Of a DNA stretch of 64,000 nucleotides, positions 24,301-35,934 are shown piece by piece. The translations under genes were made by a program, and so were the position numbers. Below the pieces are notes generated by a model that made no database searches, was not told where the DNA came from, and saw only the letters and a program-made list of their open reading frames with translations. Numbering within the stretch: the first letter of the stretch is position 1; each line of letters starts with the position of its first letter. Origin of the DNA: Elymus sibiricus (lineage: Eukaryota; Streptophyta; Magnoliopsida; Poales; Poaceae); the NCBI GenBank assembly GCA_039707655.1, contig CM077676.1, positions 425,917,379 to 425,981,378 on the forward strand, read 5' to 3'.

Positions 24301-25054
24301 ATGCAAGAGTCACCCCCCAATGTTGCATTCAGGCGAGATTTAATCGGACCTAGACTTGCGTCTTGGAACGCCTTGTTGGATCGGTTAGCGGTAGTGCAAC
24401 TGTCACAAGGGCCTGATGAGTTTCGTTGAAATCTAAATAGGGATGGTAAATTCTCTGTGGATTCCATGTATAGGGCGCTTGTCCAGCCTGAAATACCAGT
24501 CGATAACAATAAAAAAAATTGGCAAATGAAGGTACCATTAAAGCTGGAAATTTTTGCATGGTACCTTCGTAAAGGTGTCATTCTTACGAAAAACAATCTT
24601 GTCAAGCGCAACTGGCAAGGGAGTACGACATGTGTTTCATGTTCTCAAGAGGAGACAATAAAACATTTGTTCTTTACTTGTAGTGTTGCACGTTCTATTT
24701 GGTCAGCTATCCAAATGGCTTCAAACTTATATCAATCCACATCCGTTACAAATATTTTTGGCAATTGGCTACATGGGATAGATAATAAGCTCAAAACCAT
24801 ACTTAGGGTAGGAGCGCTCGCCGTAATATGGTCGCTCTGGCTATGTAGAAAATGACAAAGTCTTTTCTGATAAAAATTTATCTCGTTTGCAGGTTCTATA
24901 CGGATGCACAGGTATTCTCCGTTCGTGGTCCACATTACAACGGGTGCAATATCGCGGCCTTTTTATGGAGGCATGCGTGCGACTGGAAAAGGTGGCGAGG
25001 GATATTTTTATCCCACATGGATGGCCGCGTGATCTACGGATAGGGCCATCATGA
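21375..25054 (+). pseudogene. LINE ORF2 polyprotein (endonuclease, RT, zf-RVT), decayed
   Basis: ORF2 supplies the nicking endonuclease and reverse transcriptase. From the N-terminus it shows an EEP endonuclease (FLAISETGR, then GGDFNM, then SDHAP with the catalytic His). The RT follows with FKIDFEKAYDKVKW, LRQGDPLSPILFN and the catalytic YADD box near 23450. Last is a zf-RVT Cys/His region (CVSC, then HLFFTC) near 24630-24680. The frame opens upstream of the likely Met at 21375, which overlaps the ORF1 end. Breaks: a one-base slip in an A8 run near 23900-23908, a TGA at 24427-24429 (Trp expected), and a second frameshift near 24850. The protein then continues to the stop at 25052-25054. There is no RNase H domain, unlike the LINE at 57-61 kb. 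Confidence 0.85.
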
Positions 25055-25350
25055 GCGGCGATGGTTCAAATTGCAGTTGTAACTTGTCGTACGCGTTTTT
25101 TCCTTTTCATACTTGTTGGTTTGTGGCTGCATGCATCTTAGTTATGCAGAGGCCGGTGTATTTGCTTAACCTTTTAAGTAATAAAGCCCTTTATAAAAAA
25201 AAAGTTAATCGGCATTAGCTAATACAGGCGTTTTAGGTTGCCCGCCACCGTTAATGATTAACGAAGGCGGTTGCTGGACCCGCCGTCTGGCCGGTTGCCC
25301 GCCTTCGAGGCCATTTGGGAAACGCCTCGCATAAGTTTTTCTTGCCTGTC

Positions 25351-25600
25351 ACATGATTGTTATCAATAAAGTTTAAATGCAAATTATGTTTTTTTGAGGG
25401 TGAACAACTAATGCATGCAATAGTAATTATGCGGTTTTCAAGATGGCAGCACCAAATTTCAATAAATTTACGTATTAGGATTTAGTTCTCTTGGTTTCTG
25501 TGCGCAATAGTGCGTGGGGACAGACGATAAGGAACGGAGGGAGTATATATTTTTACTCATTTCATTATCCAAAAGATGAAGAAAAGGTAGGTTATGAAGC
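25351..25600. other. Intergenic, with one Stowaway-like end
   Basis: No gene is present. AACGGAGGGAGTA at 25533-25545 matches the terminal motif of Stowaway MITEs, but I find no partner end, so it is at most a remnant. The rest is AT-rich and lies past the THI1 3' end. Confidence 0.4.
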
Positions 25601-25632
25601 AAATCAACCACACCACATCAACATGGCACAGT

Positions 25633-25648
25633 TTTATTCGGTTTTATT
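25633..25648 (-). promoter_or_regulatory. THI1 polyadenylation signals
   Basis: Two AATAAA hexamers on the minus strand (plus-strand TTTATT at 25633-25638 and 25643-25648) lie about 135-150 bases past the THI1 stop codon. This is a normal 3' UTR distance for a plant gene. Confidence 0.6.
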
Positions 25649-25771
25649 CATTGTGCCAGCAGAAATCTGAGACAGCAAACGGTGGTATGGCATGCAGCAT
25701 TCACGACAACCAAAAGCTAACAAGGCAACAGACGCAGATCACTGCTCCCCAAACGTGTCCCCTGCTTTCTA

Positions 25772-27085
<1,314 letters not shown>

Positions 27086-27339
27086 CTAGGCGCCGGTCAA
27101 CCGGCTAACTTTGGGCCGGTCGCCCCGCGAGCGTCGGATCTGCCCTTAACCGTCCAGATTAAACGCTAACTGCCCTGAAAAAAGTCAAACATGCTGCAAA
27201 AGATAATCGTCATCTGCTTCCCGTGCTTTCCGGTCACGCAGGCCGCTCGCGCTCGCCGGCCGCTCGGGTCATCGCGCTCAGCTCGACCGCTCGTGCCACC
27301 TCGCTCGCCCGTTCACAGCCCTCGTCGTTGTCGGTGGGT

Positions 27340-27830
27340 TCCCAGCTTTGACTGCATCTTTCCAACGGCCGGTTCCAGCTCGCGTTGACCATGGTTGCAA
27401 CATCCCACCGTCACCGCCTCCGGCTCGCAGCCGTCGTCGGCATGCATCACCATGTTCGAGCAAAAAACAAAAAATCAGCAACAAAATTCCCAAAAAGCTG
27501 ATAGCAGCAAAAAAATCCGTCAGTTCAAGCAAAAATGCGTCGCCGATTGCAACGAAAAATCTCTCTGGTTCCAGCAAAACTACAAAGGGTTCCAACAAAA
27601 TAAAATGCCGGTTCCAGCAAAACTTACAAAAGGGTTCCAGCAAAACGACTCGGTTGTTGTCCGTTTCCAACACCAATCACCCCTCGCCGCCGTCTTCCAG
27701 CATCGTAGATTGCCGGTTGCAGCTTTCCATGTCAATGGTTCCAGCACTGCGAGGTGCCGGTTGTAGCATCCCAACACCTGGCGGCGCATCGGTCTTCCAG
27801 CATCGACGATAGCCGCAATTCAATAAAATT
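27340..27830. repeat. Degenerate GTTCCAGCAAAA-type repeat region
   Basis: The motif GGTTCCAGC or TTCCAGCAAAAC recurs many times with irregular spacing (for example near 27568, 27608, 27634 and 27738). It is mixed with ATTGCCGGTTGCAGC-type pieces and A-rich stretches. This looks like the low-complexity body of a non-autonomous DNA element, upstream of THI1. I could not find its termini. The open frames in it (27348-27812, 27395-27766 and others) follow the repeat, not a gene. Confidence 0.55.
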
Positions 27831-28138
27831 GTAATTGTGTGATAAGATGATAATTAGCCGATGCCCAAGGTGGTCAAATTGGTACTTGTCAGGAGATGTC
27901 ATGAAACAAGCATGCAAGCTGAATTTATTAATTATGTTGTTCCAGAAGTAGTGTAATACTGCAATAGAATGATATGCTGCATCCTTTGCTCCTTTCTATT
28001 TTATATGTACATGTGCTAAGTTCCAGTTGTTTATTGACCGAGGGAAATCCACTGCTTCCCCTTAGCTTCAGCTTTTCCCTAGCGAAAATATGCGGCCCTT
28101 TTCTTTCCTGAAAAGGCATTCATTCATTGTTCGTTCTG
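27831..28138. other. Unassigned spacer
   Basis: AT-rich with no gene or repeat that I recognise. Its right part touches the plastid-derived trnF and could itself be organellar flanking DNA; I could not confirm this. Confidence 0.3.
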
Positions 28139-28211
28139 TGCCAGGAACCAGATTTGAACTGGTGACACGAGGATTTTCAATCCTCTGCTCTACCAACTGA
28201 GCTATCCTGAC
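28139..28211 (-). tRNA. trnF-GAA: tRNA-Phe (GAA), plastid-derived copy
   Basis: A 73-base tRNA with acceptor GTCAGGA pairing to TCCTGGC, D loop AGCTCAGTTGGTAGAGC, anticodon loop TTGAAAA (GAA) and T loop GGTTC..AAATC. There is no encoded CCA. Sequence and neighbours are those of plastid trnF. Small differences from the usual plastid form (a U at the first loop position) and its position in nuclear repeats suggest a non-functional passenger. Confidence 0.85.
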
Positions 28212-28525
28212 TATTTATTGTGCATCATCCTAGTAGAGTACTTGTATCTATGTCAATTAAAGGGACTAAAAAAGAAAAAAGTATTCTCAAATTGGACTTA
28301 GTAAATATCAGGATAATGATATGGATTGTGAATGACTTACTTAATAATAGGGATTACTTGCCTATACTATAATATGTTCATTTGTATGAATGGGATAAGA
28401 TCCAAAGAAGTCAGTTCGGATCCGTTTGTGAAAGAGTAGAATAAGAAAGATAGTGAATCTTGTTTGAACCATTAATGAAAAATAGAGGTTGGTACAATAG
28501 TTAGGAAGTAAAATGGGCTTTTTAT

Positions 28526-28580
28526 TGGGGATAGAGGGACTTGACTTGAACCCTCACGATTTAGAAAGTCGACGGATTTT
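28526..28580 (-). pseudogene. trnL-UAA: trnL-UAA 3' exon, plastid-derived, with 5-bp duplication
   Basis: On the minus strand this is the 3' half of plastid trnL-UAA (from AAAATCCGTCGACTTT to CTCTATCCCCA). It is 55 bases instead of 50 because TCAAG is doubled in the T arm, which would distort the T loop. The last ~25 bases of the group I intron precede it. The 5' exon and most of the intron are absent. It cannot make a tRNA. Confidence 0.85.
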
Positions 28581-28632
28581 CCTCTTACTAGAAATTTCAT
28601 TGTGGTCGGTAACGTTGGTGAATTAACAGAAA

Positions 28633-28719
28633 CGGAAAGAGAGGGATTCGAACCCTCGGTAAACAAAAGCCTACATAGCAGTTCCAATGCTACGCCTTGA
28701 ACCACTCGGCCATCTCTCC
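28633..28719 (-). tRNA. trnS-GGA: tRNA-Ser (GGA), plastid-derived copy
   Basis: An 87-base class II tRNA with acceptor GGAGAGA pairing to TCTTTCC, a long variable arm and anticodon GGA within ATTGGAACT. It matches the plastid trnS-GGA arrangement. It appears structurally complete, but its context is an organellar insert, so nuclear expression is doubtful. Confidence 0.85.
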
Positions 28720-28946
28720 TACATAATCTTATTATTGACCAGAAACTGAGTGAATAGCGAGTTTTCGTATCACTAAAGTGAATAGCGAGTTTTCGTATCA
28801 CTAAAGTACAGGTACAACCGATCACAGGTTCCATAGGGAGTTTGACTTCCTTTCCAATTTCATATTTCTCAACAACAACTTCTCTCATCCCCACGGATCT
28901 ATTCAAAATTCTGGAATCGTCCCATGTTTCTATTTCGATTGTATGG

Positions 28947-29468
28947 TTGAATTGCCAGTTTGGCGTAAAGAAGTTTCACCACATGTCTTACTAGTACTAA
29001 ACTGCCGAAGGCTGACCCCTCGGGTGGAGCATATTAGTCACACTCCTGGCCTATTCATGAGTTTGCTAGATCACCCCAACCTCATAGATTGTCACCAGCA
29101 GTCGGGCTCATATAGATGTGTTCCTCCAAAGATCGCTCTGTAGGATAGCATCTTGCTTATATATAAGCCCTGGAACACATTAAGACAGTAGTCAACCTAC
29201 TATGCAGTTTTCGAGAGTATTGCATCTTCAACGGAGTGGGTTAGTAAAGTTACTCTCCTCAGTTCATCACTGGCTTGTTTTTTCCAGGTCCTACTTTACG
29301 GGATCTCTTATAACATAGGTTGGATTACCACCATGGCAACTCATGTGGGTCTCATACCATCTCCCTTATGCATTATCTATCACAACAAGCGACAGCCCTT
29401 TAGTAAAGGGATCTGCCAGATTCTTAACTGTTTGGATACAATTCAACGCTATCACTCCGGAGTTTTTT
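28947..29468 (-). mobile_element. Copia fragment, near-identical copy of 35514-36037
   Basis: These 522 bases match 35514-36037, the 3' internal part of the Copia element below, in the same orientation. I count three substitutions and one 2-bp indel (AG after TTTGCTAG). The copy starts abruptly after plastid DNA and ends abruptly at a T run before CACTA DNA. It holds no LTR. See the finding on patchwork repair. Confidence 0.95.
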
Positions 29469-29823
29469 CTCTAGTTTTTTTTTTATATATTAAACTTTTT
29501 TTTTCGACGTCGTATGCAAAAGTTATGGCCGTTTTACATTTTTTTTTCGATTCATATTTCAAAATTTCTATACCAACTAGACACTAAAACCTAACTACAC
29601 CTCAAAGGATTTTATTTTTTGAAGATTTTATCATTTTTGTTTATTTTCTACAAAACTAAAAAAGGCGGTCCACCGGGGGGGGGTAGAGTTTGAAAATTTC
29701 AGAACCCCTTTAGTCCGGGTTGGTGTCCATCCAATCATACCGTCGACTACACATCTGCTAGCACCGTCCCAGCCAGAGTCACAACTAAGGTTAACCAAGT
29801 CAGAAAGGTATGCGGCCGTCGGC

Positions 29824-30600
29824 TTCGAAGTATTAGGGTTTCAGACGAAAACTCGTCTGTTACAAAGGCATTTCATTTTTTAAAACTTATTTCAACTCCA
29901 GACTTTTTGTGTGTTCATTATGCACCATTCGAAGCCACGCCCTCAAATTTCAACCCTTTCTGACTTCATTTGCTATTTTCATGCATTTAATGATTTTTTT
30001 GAGCTAAATGACCCTGAAATTGAAAAGCACTACAAATGAACTCTGAAAAGGTTGAAACTTGGCATGGTATCATCATTTCACCCACATAGCATGTGCTAAA
30101 AAGTTGAGAGGGTTACGGCAAAAACTGGATGCACTTCGTGTACAAAATGGACAATCTCTTTCGAAGTATCAGGGTTTCAAACGAAAACTCGTCTGTTACA
30201 AGGGCATTTCATTTTTTTAAACTTATTTCAACTCCAGACTTTTTGTGTGTTCAATATGCACCATTCAAAGCCACATCCTCAAATTTCAACCCTTTCTAAC
30301 TTCATTTGCTATTTTCATGCATTTAATGATTTTTTTGAGCTAAATGACCCTGAAATTGAAAAGCACTACAAATGAACTCTGAAAAGATTGAAACTTGGCA
30401 TGGTATCATAATTTCACCCACATAGCTTGTGCTAAAAAGTTGAGAGGGTTACAGCAAAAACTGGATGCACTTCGTGTACAAACTGGACCATCTCCTTCGA
30501 AGTATCAAGGTTTCGGACGAAAACCCATCTGTTACAAAGGCATTTCATTTTTTTAACTTATTTCAACTCCAGACTTTTTGTGCATTCAATATGCACCATA
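29824..30600. repeat. 336-bp tandem repeat in the CACTA interior, 2.3 copies
   Basis: Units start with TTCGAAGTAT at 29824, 30160 and 30496, exactly 336 bp apart. The third stops after about 105 bases. Units one and two differ at roughly a dozen bases. They are AT-rich with no coding potential. Confidence 0.9.
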
Positions 30601-31009
30601 CTACAACATGTTAAAATCTACAGAAAGAACTAACTAAAAATAATAAAAAACAACAATTAAATGACTAAAACAACTATATAAGCAAAACAGTATTGTTTTA
30701 ATTAAAATCCTAATTTAAATTATTCTAAAAATAACCAAATAAATCTTACTGTGACAACAATCTAACACGTAACTAGGAGCAAAAAGAATTAAATTAAAAA
30801 CAATTTGTAAACTCAAGTTATTCACAATCTAGGGTTTGAAGCAAATTTGAACAAATTCAAATTTAAACCATTCAAATTTGAAAACTAATGGCACAAACAG
30901 AAACTAGACAAAATTTTGAATCTAATGCAAAAAGAATCACTCAAAAACATCAAATATCTTAAAAGATATAAGCAATTTAAAACAGAAACTAAAAACAGAA
31001 AAAAAAAAT

Positions 31010-31330
31010 CAGAACCCCTTTAGTCCCGGTTGGTGTTACCAACCGGGACTAAAGCCTCAACCCCTTTAGTCCCGGTTGGTGTTACCAACCGGGACTAAAG
31101 GGGGGGGGGGCTTTAGTCTCGGTTGGTGATACAAACCGGGACTAAAGGGGCTCGTGGGGGCCCCAGCTGACACCAGCCTGGCACAACCCCTTTAGTCCCG
31201 GTTCGTGTTACGAACCGGGACTAAAGGTCCGGAACGAACCGCGACTAATGATGCCCGTTCCGAACCAGGACTAATGGTCACATTAGTGCCGGTTCAAAAC
31301 CAAACCGGGACTAATGCTGCGGACAAAAGG
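31010..31330. repeat. CACTA subterminal inverted-repeat cluster
   Basis: At least three hairpins of the form CTTTAGTCCCGGTTSGTG, short spacer, CACSAACCGGGACTAAAG lie end to end, followed by looser GGACTAATG copies. Such clusters bind the transposase in CACTA elements. Their RNA could fold into long hairpins. Confidence 0.85.
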
Positions 31331-31347
31331 TCCGTTTTCTACTAGTG

Positions 31348-34300
31348 ACAGTTTGTTACTCCTGCAGTACAAGTAACTGGAGTACAGTTTGTTAGTTGTA
31401 CAGTAACTGTAGTTGTTGTTAATTTACAGTAACTGCACAGTTTGAATCAGTTTGGAACAGTGACTGCCTCTGCTCCGCTTGATCTGCTCCTCCTCCGCGG
31501 CTCCTCTGAAATCTGTTTGAATCAGTTGCAGATGAGAAGGTGCTGCTGGGTGAGGAGTGCTCCGGGCGGCGAGGAGTGCCTGGGCCAGTGCAGCGTGGAA
31601 GAGCGCCAGCAGCACCTCCGGGGGCGTGTGGTGGCCTCCACCTGGGCGCCTGGCCGAGGAGTGGCTGGGTGCGGCGAGCAGTGCCTGGGCGAGGAGCGGA
31701 CGCGGCGAGCAGGAGCGGGCGAGGAGGTGCTGGGCGAGGCACGAGGTACTACCGAGGGCAAGGTTCAAATTCAAACTGATTTTGGAGCTGAAAAATGGTG
31801 AGGGCAGAATTGTACTTTTACAGAGATTTGGGAGCTGTCGGAAATGCAAAAAATGTCTTATATTTTGTTGCAGAGGGAGTAGTATGTAGTTTTGTTCCTG
31901 TAAAATTCTAAAGCCGTTTACTCTCTGAGCTAAAAAGTTGCTGGAGCTGGGTCCTACACTCACCATACAAAAATATATCTTCAAGCTGAACCACCTAATT
32001 TAGTGATTATACACTATGTGGTCAAGATGTCTTCCATGTACATTTAGATTTTATCGGGCCAGAAGAAAATGTTTGAATTTTGCTTGCTCTATTGTGGAGC
32101 TGGACATTCTTGTTACCGCCTCCTGACTTATCTACTTCACATGGCCCTGTTTAATTTGATTAGTTTTGCAGGTACCCATAAAATGGAGAAAAGGTCGTGA
32201 TATAGTATGGAAAACAATTAGTGCTCACACTGACCTTACAAAATGAAGTCAGACCAGAACTGGATGATTGATGCAAGCGAACAAAATTAAGTTTCGAGGT
32301 ACACATATTTGAGCACCATGCCCTGCCAAGCTTCACATATTTTTCATTGTAAGCTTTACTTTCGTGATTCATCTCTTCTACTATCTGACAGATGCTAAAC
32401 ATCAAGGATAACATTATAAACAATTTGGGTGTATATTAGTGTATGAAAGCATCATATACTTAATTAGAAAGTCTGGGAGACAAATTAAAAAATATGACAT
32501 GTACATAATGTTCATACAAGTTTAGGCTGAAATAGCTCCAAAAACTTTCTGATTTACCGTTCCAAAATATGGACTCGCAATAATACACTTTCTGATTCGT
32601 AGTGATATACATGGTAGGAGATATGTAGTCTGTAATTAATTCCTAGTGACATGTACATATTGTTCTTTCTGATTATATGGCCAAATTCCATGCCTCGCTA
32701 ATGTTCTTGTTGAACAATCTCTGTTCAAATAAGTACAAATGCATTCGCTCTGTGGTGGCGCTTACCTGAAAGCAGGTGGGAAGGTTGATGAACATTTGTG
32801 AGTCGGGGTAGATTTGGCTGTTCGGTCTGTCCAAGTATCATCCGTTCCGAGGGAGTACTATGCATTCCTACATGTAGCACGCTTGATCCATCTGATGTGT
32901 TGTTGTGCGTGTCCAAGTCTGTAGGGTATGATTGATCACATACAAAGCCTATGATACAGGTCAAAAAGTATGTTGACGATATTTACACAGACTAATACCT
33001 GGACTCGTTGGGTAACTCTCGTCAACATTGTCAGCTATGGGTATAATCTCTGTGTTGTATTCGTCAACATTTGTCCCATCCATATGGCCTGCAACACAAT
33101 CTGAGAAGGGCATGATGTTTGCCATGTATAGCAAAATCTGATAGCGGAACATATACCTGTAGGTACATCTGACGCTGTTCTATGTTCAGTTGCCTTGCTT
33201 TTTGAATTCCCCATACGTACCTATCAATTGCCAGCTCCATGAGACCAAAAGATCATTGCTTGATATATGAAACAAAATAAAGTTGTACCCTCATGGATTG
33301 CTTTTGTAGCAGTAGTTGATTCTTTATTGTTCTATTGACTTTGTTCTATTGTCGTGGTTTTAAGTTTTTTTTCTTGCTTTTCGTAAGAAAAGGACCAGTT
33401 CCATTGACTTTGATAGGTTCAGTTATTTTATCAATCTTGCTTGCTACCTGAAATGATTTCTCTCTTCAGCTTATAAACCAGGACCACAGGAAACTTCCTG
33501 AAGTTCAAAAGTATTAGAACTTGAGAAGATTATAAACCAGGACTCTGCTTCTACAGATTAGAAACCAGGACTCTGCTTCTACAGTAGTATATTTGTTCTT
33601 TCTTGAGTAGATTGAGAATATCTTCAGGAGCCTTACCTTTACATAAGACAACATGCGTTTTTCATATCTTAATTTAGCAAGACACATGTTGTGCAGACTT
33701 AAGTAATTTGTGATAAATTAAATGGTAGAGGAATCTTAAGGTGTCATCCTTTCCACAAAAATTCCTCAAGATTTCAGTCGCTACCCGTTTGAGTTGCTTG
33801 ACTACATCCTGTCTGAACTTCTCTGTCCTGTACATACATACAGACCCAAGCAAGTGGTTAAAACATGTGAACTGCAGCATTGTATTATAAGAAGGGTATG
33901 CCAGTTTTGTGACTGTAACATGTGAACTAATATGTTGATGCATCTGCTATTTGTTACAAATTAAATCCCCAACAGACTTTATTCTATTTAGAAAAAAGTG
34001 TATTACTTCCTGATACAACTTTGATACTCTCATCATTTTTGATACAGAGCATGGATCAAGTGGACAAATATCAGATGGAGGGGGCGACACATTAGGCAGA
34101 AGCGGCATAGATGGAGGGGGCGATACATCTACACTGCTTTGCTTTCTGTGTTGTCTAGCACATCAGCGCCCAGCCAGTTCCAGAGGTTCCAGATGTGGGA
34201 TCTTAGCAATGTATCAACATGCAAATACCTGTGCGTGTTACTGGGGTTTGAACCGCCCTGCCCTGGAGTAGAGATTTGGCGCAGACCTCCAGTTCCCGAA

Positions 34301-34715
34301 TGAAGGCGGCGGCGGTGGCTCCTCTCGGACCTCGGCGGCGGCGGTGTCCTGACGATCGACCTGGAGTTCCGCAATGAAGGCGGCGGCGGCGGCGGCGGCG
34401 AAGGGCTCCGCGATGGCGGCTAGGGCATAGCAAATAGATCGAGGGGAGCGTGGTTGCCTGATTTTGTTTTTGCTATGGGCGAGGGGGCCTCTTCGCCTGG
34501 TTTTTTTTCGTTTGTGCGAAGGGGAGCCTTTTCGTCTGGTTTTCTTTTCGTTACCTGCGAGGGGAGCTTCGTTACATTGTTTTCTTTCGTATCGTGCGAC
34601 GTAAAACCGAGGGGTAGATGATGGTGGGAGGATAGACGAAAAAAAATCAGACAAAGGTGGGAGGTGGGACGAAAAAAACCCGTGGAACGGAGACTACCAA
34701 CTTCTCGAGTAGAGA
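31348..34715 (-). mobile_element. Helitron H2, minus strand, 3' end missing
   Basis: On the minus strand the 5' terminus is TCTCTACTCGAG at 34715, preceded by host A (plus-strand T at 34716). Over the next 60 bases it follows the same pattern as H1: AGTTGGTAG, a TTTTTTTCGTCCCACC block, then a GC-rich leader. No CTAG end with hairpin is found before the CACTA end at 31347, so the 3' part appears lost; the left limit is therefore tentative. The leader (34238-34440) holds a GGC-repeat run. A second GC-rich island lies at 31440-31760. Frames in both lack known domains, and 31800-34100 is AT-rich without a gene. Confidence 0.6.
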
Positions 34716-34879
34716 TACATGCATGCACGACGAGGATTCCCTACTTTTGCGTGTGTATTTTTTTACTGTACTGCATGTATACATTTTGCATGATTCCAAC
34801 GTATGCTTCCTTCTTACCGTTCTCTCTCTATAATTGATATCATATCCCTACACATGGTTTTTTACATGTTTTATTAGTA

Positions 34880-35374
34880 TGCGGATCACCGGCGGCAACA
34901 AACAGCAAAAGGAACAACAATGAGCGTGGAGGTAGCGGATGCGATCTGATTTTCATGGCGGCTAGGGTTGGCCGGCGCCTCCAATATATAGGCGCGACCG
35001 TGTGGGTTGGACCCACGTCCGAGTCGGTAACTGCCCACGATCCGACGTCTCAGACCTGACTCTTCTGTTTGGGACTCTCCGTTCCTAACAGGCAAATATA
35101 AGCGCACAGGTGTGAGCTCGGCTCATTCCCGCAACCCGGAGGCGAGGCGAGGGGGGCGGCGGAGGAGGAGCGCGCGGGAACCACTTCTCTTTTCAAACTC
35201 CAATAGCATGTGGAAGAGAATCTCTTATAATGAGGTCCAACTCCTCTTCAACTAGCAATGTAAGACTAAACTTTCCACCACACTTATTGCCATATAACCC
35301 ACATGTGTCCTTGTAGATTTTCTGAAATTGTTAGATGGGCCCTAGGCCCACCCTCATATTTCAATAATTCCCCA
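34880..35374 (-). repeat. 3' LTR of the Copia element
   Basis: Homologous to 40315-40824 along its full length. It includes a TATA-like CCAATATATAGG context near 34985 and the edge block GGGCCCTAGGCCCACC. The TG/CA ends are partly mutated. Confidence 0.85.
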
Positions 35375-35934
35375 CCAGATGTCAAGGGCTCATTTTATTC
35401 TTTGTTCCAAACACTGTTTTGATATACCAGTATTTCAGTGGAGACATGTTAAGGTTGAACTCCACCTAGAGCAAGTAGCTACACTCCTTCACAACTGAAC
35501 AATGGACTATGCCTTGAATTGCCAGTTTGGCGTAAAGAAGTTTCACCACATGTCTTACTAGTACTAAACTGCCGAAGGCTGACCCCTCGGGTGGAGCATA
35601 TTAGTCACACTCCTGGCCTATTCATGAGTTTGCTAGAGATCACCCCAACCTCATAGATTGTCACCAGCAGTCGGGCTCATATAGATGTGTTCCTCCAAAG
35701 ATCGCTCTGTAGGATAGCATCTTGCTTATATATAAGCCCTGGAACACATTAAGACAGTAGTCAACCTACTATGCAGTTTTCGAGAGTATTGCATCTTCAA
35801 CGGAGTGGGTTAGTAAAGTTACTCTCCTCAGTTCATCACTGGCTTGTTTTTCCCAGGTTCTACTTTACGGGATCTCTTATAACATAGGTTGGATTACCAC
35901 CATGGCAACTCATGTGGGTCTCATACCATCTCCC

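Larger units (their letters stand above)
18759..25203 (+). mobile_element. Near full-length LINE (ORF1 + ORF2 with zf-RVT, no RNase H)
   Basis: A 6.4-kb non-LTR retrotransposon carries ORF1 (18794-21397), ORF2 (about 21375-25054), a short 3' UTR with AATAAA at 25180 and a poly(A) tail (25195-25203). It sits inside the subterminal repeats of the CACTA-like element. GTTAAT occurs directly before it (18753-18758) and directly after the tail (25204-25209), a possible short TSD. Decay is light: two in-frame TGA codons and two one-base frameshifts. The whole insertion is therefore younger than its host element. Confidence 0.85.
17634..25350. mobile_element. CACTA-like transposon, non-autonomous, split by a LINE
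   Basis: The left end from 17634 (TACTACAGAAAAACTTA, then GGAGACGGGCC and GGAGGCGGGC) matches the reverse complement of the right end up to 25350 (AGAAAAACTTATGCGAGGCG, then GAAGGCGGGC). The outermost bases look like a decayed CACTACAAG. Subterminal repeats with CGTTAAT/ATTAACG and CCCGCC cores lie at 17690-17880, 18640-18760 and 25204-25300. They are arranged in both orientations, as CACTA transposase-binding repeats are. No transposase is present. Removing the LINE leaves about 1.3 kb, with a GC-rich core at 17880-18640. Confidence 0.65.
28139..28946 (-). other. Plastid-derived insert (NUPT): trnF, trnL 3' exon, trnS-GGA
   Basis: Three tRNA segments of plastid type lie on the minus strand in the plastid order. 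From left to right they are trnF-GAA, the trnF-trnL spacer, the 3' exon and last intron bases of trnL-UAA, then trnS-GGA and its flank. In plastid genomes trnS-GGA is separated from trnL by rps4, trnT and the rest of trnL. These are missing here, with a join at about 28605-28632. A 28-bp unit is duplicated in tandem at 28749-28804, and trnL carries a 5-bp duplication. The right limit is the start of a Copia copy at 28947. Transfer through the mitochondrion, which also holds plastid tRNA genes, cannot be excluded. Confidence 0.8.
29469..31347. mobile_element. CACTA transposon, left-truncated, right end intact
   Basis: The right terminus at 31347 reads CTACTAGTG, that is CACTAGTAG on the other strand: the CACTA TIR. 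The last 340 bases hold several inverted copies of CTTTAGTCCCGGTTGGT with ACCAACCGGGACTAAAG, typical CACTA subterminal repeats. The interior is AT-rich with a 336-bp tandem repeat. No left TIR is found; the element starts abruptly at 29469 next to the Copia copy. No transposase frame is present. Confidence 0.8.

Noticed and set aside
28472..28906. 144-codon minus-strand frame over the plastid insert
   Set aside because: It runs through tRNA sequence and spacer DNA; no protein gene lies there in the plastid genome.
32836..32862. GTTCCGAGGGAGTACT as a Stowaway end
   Set aside because: It has one extra base within the core and no partner inverted repeat nearby.
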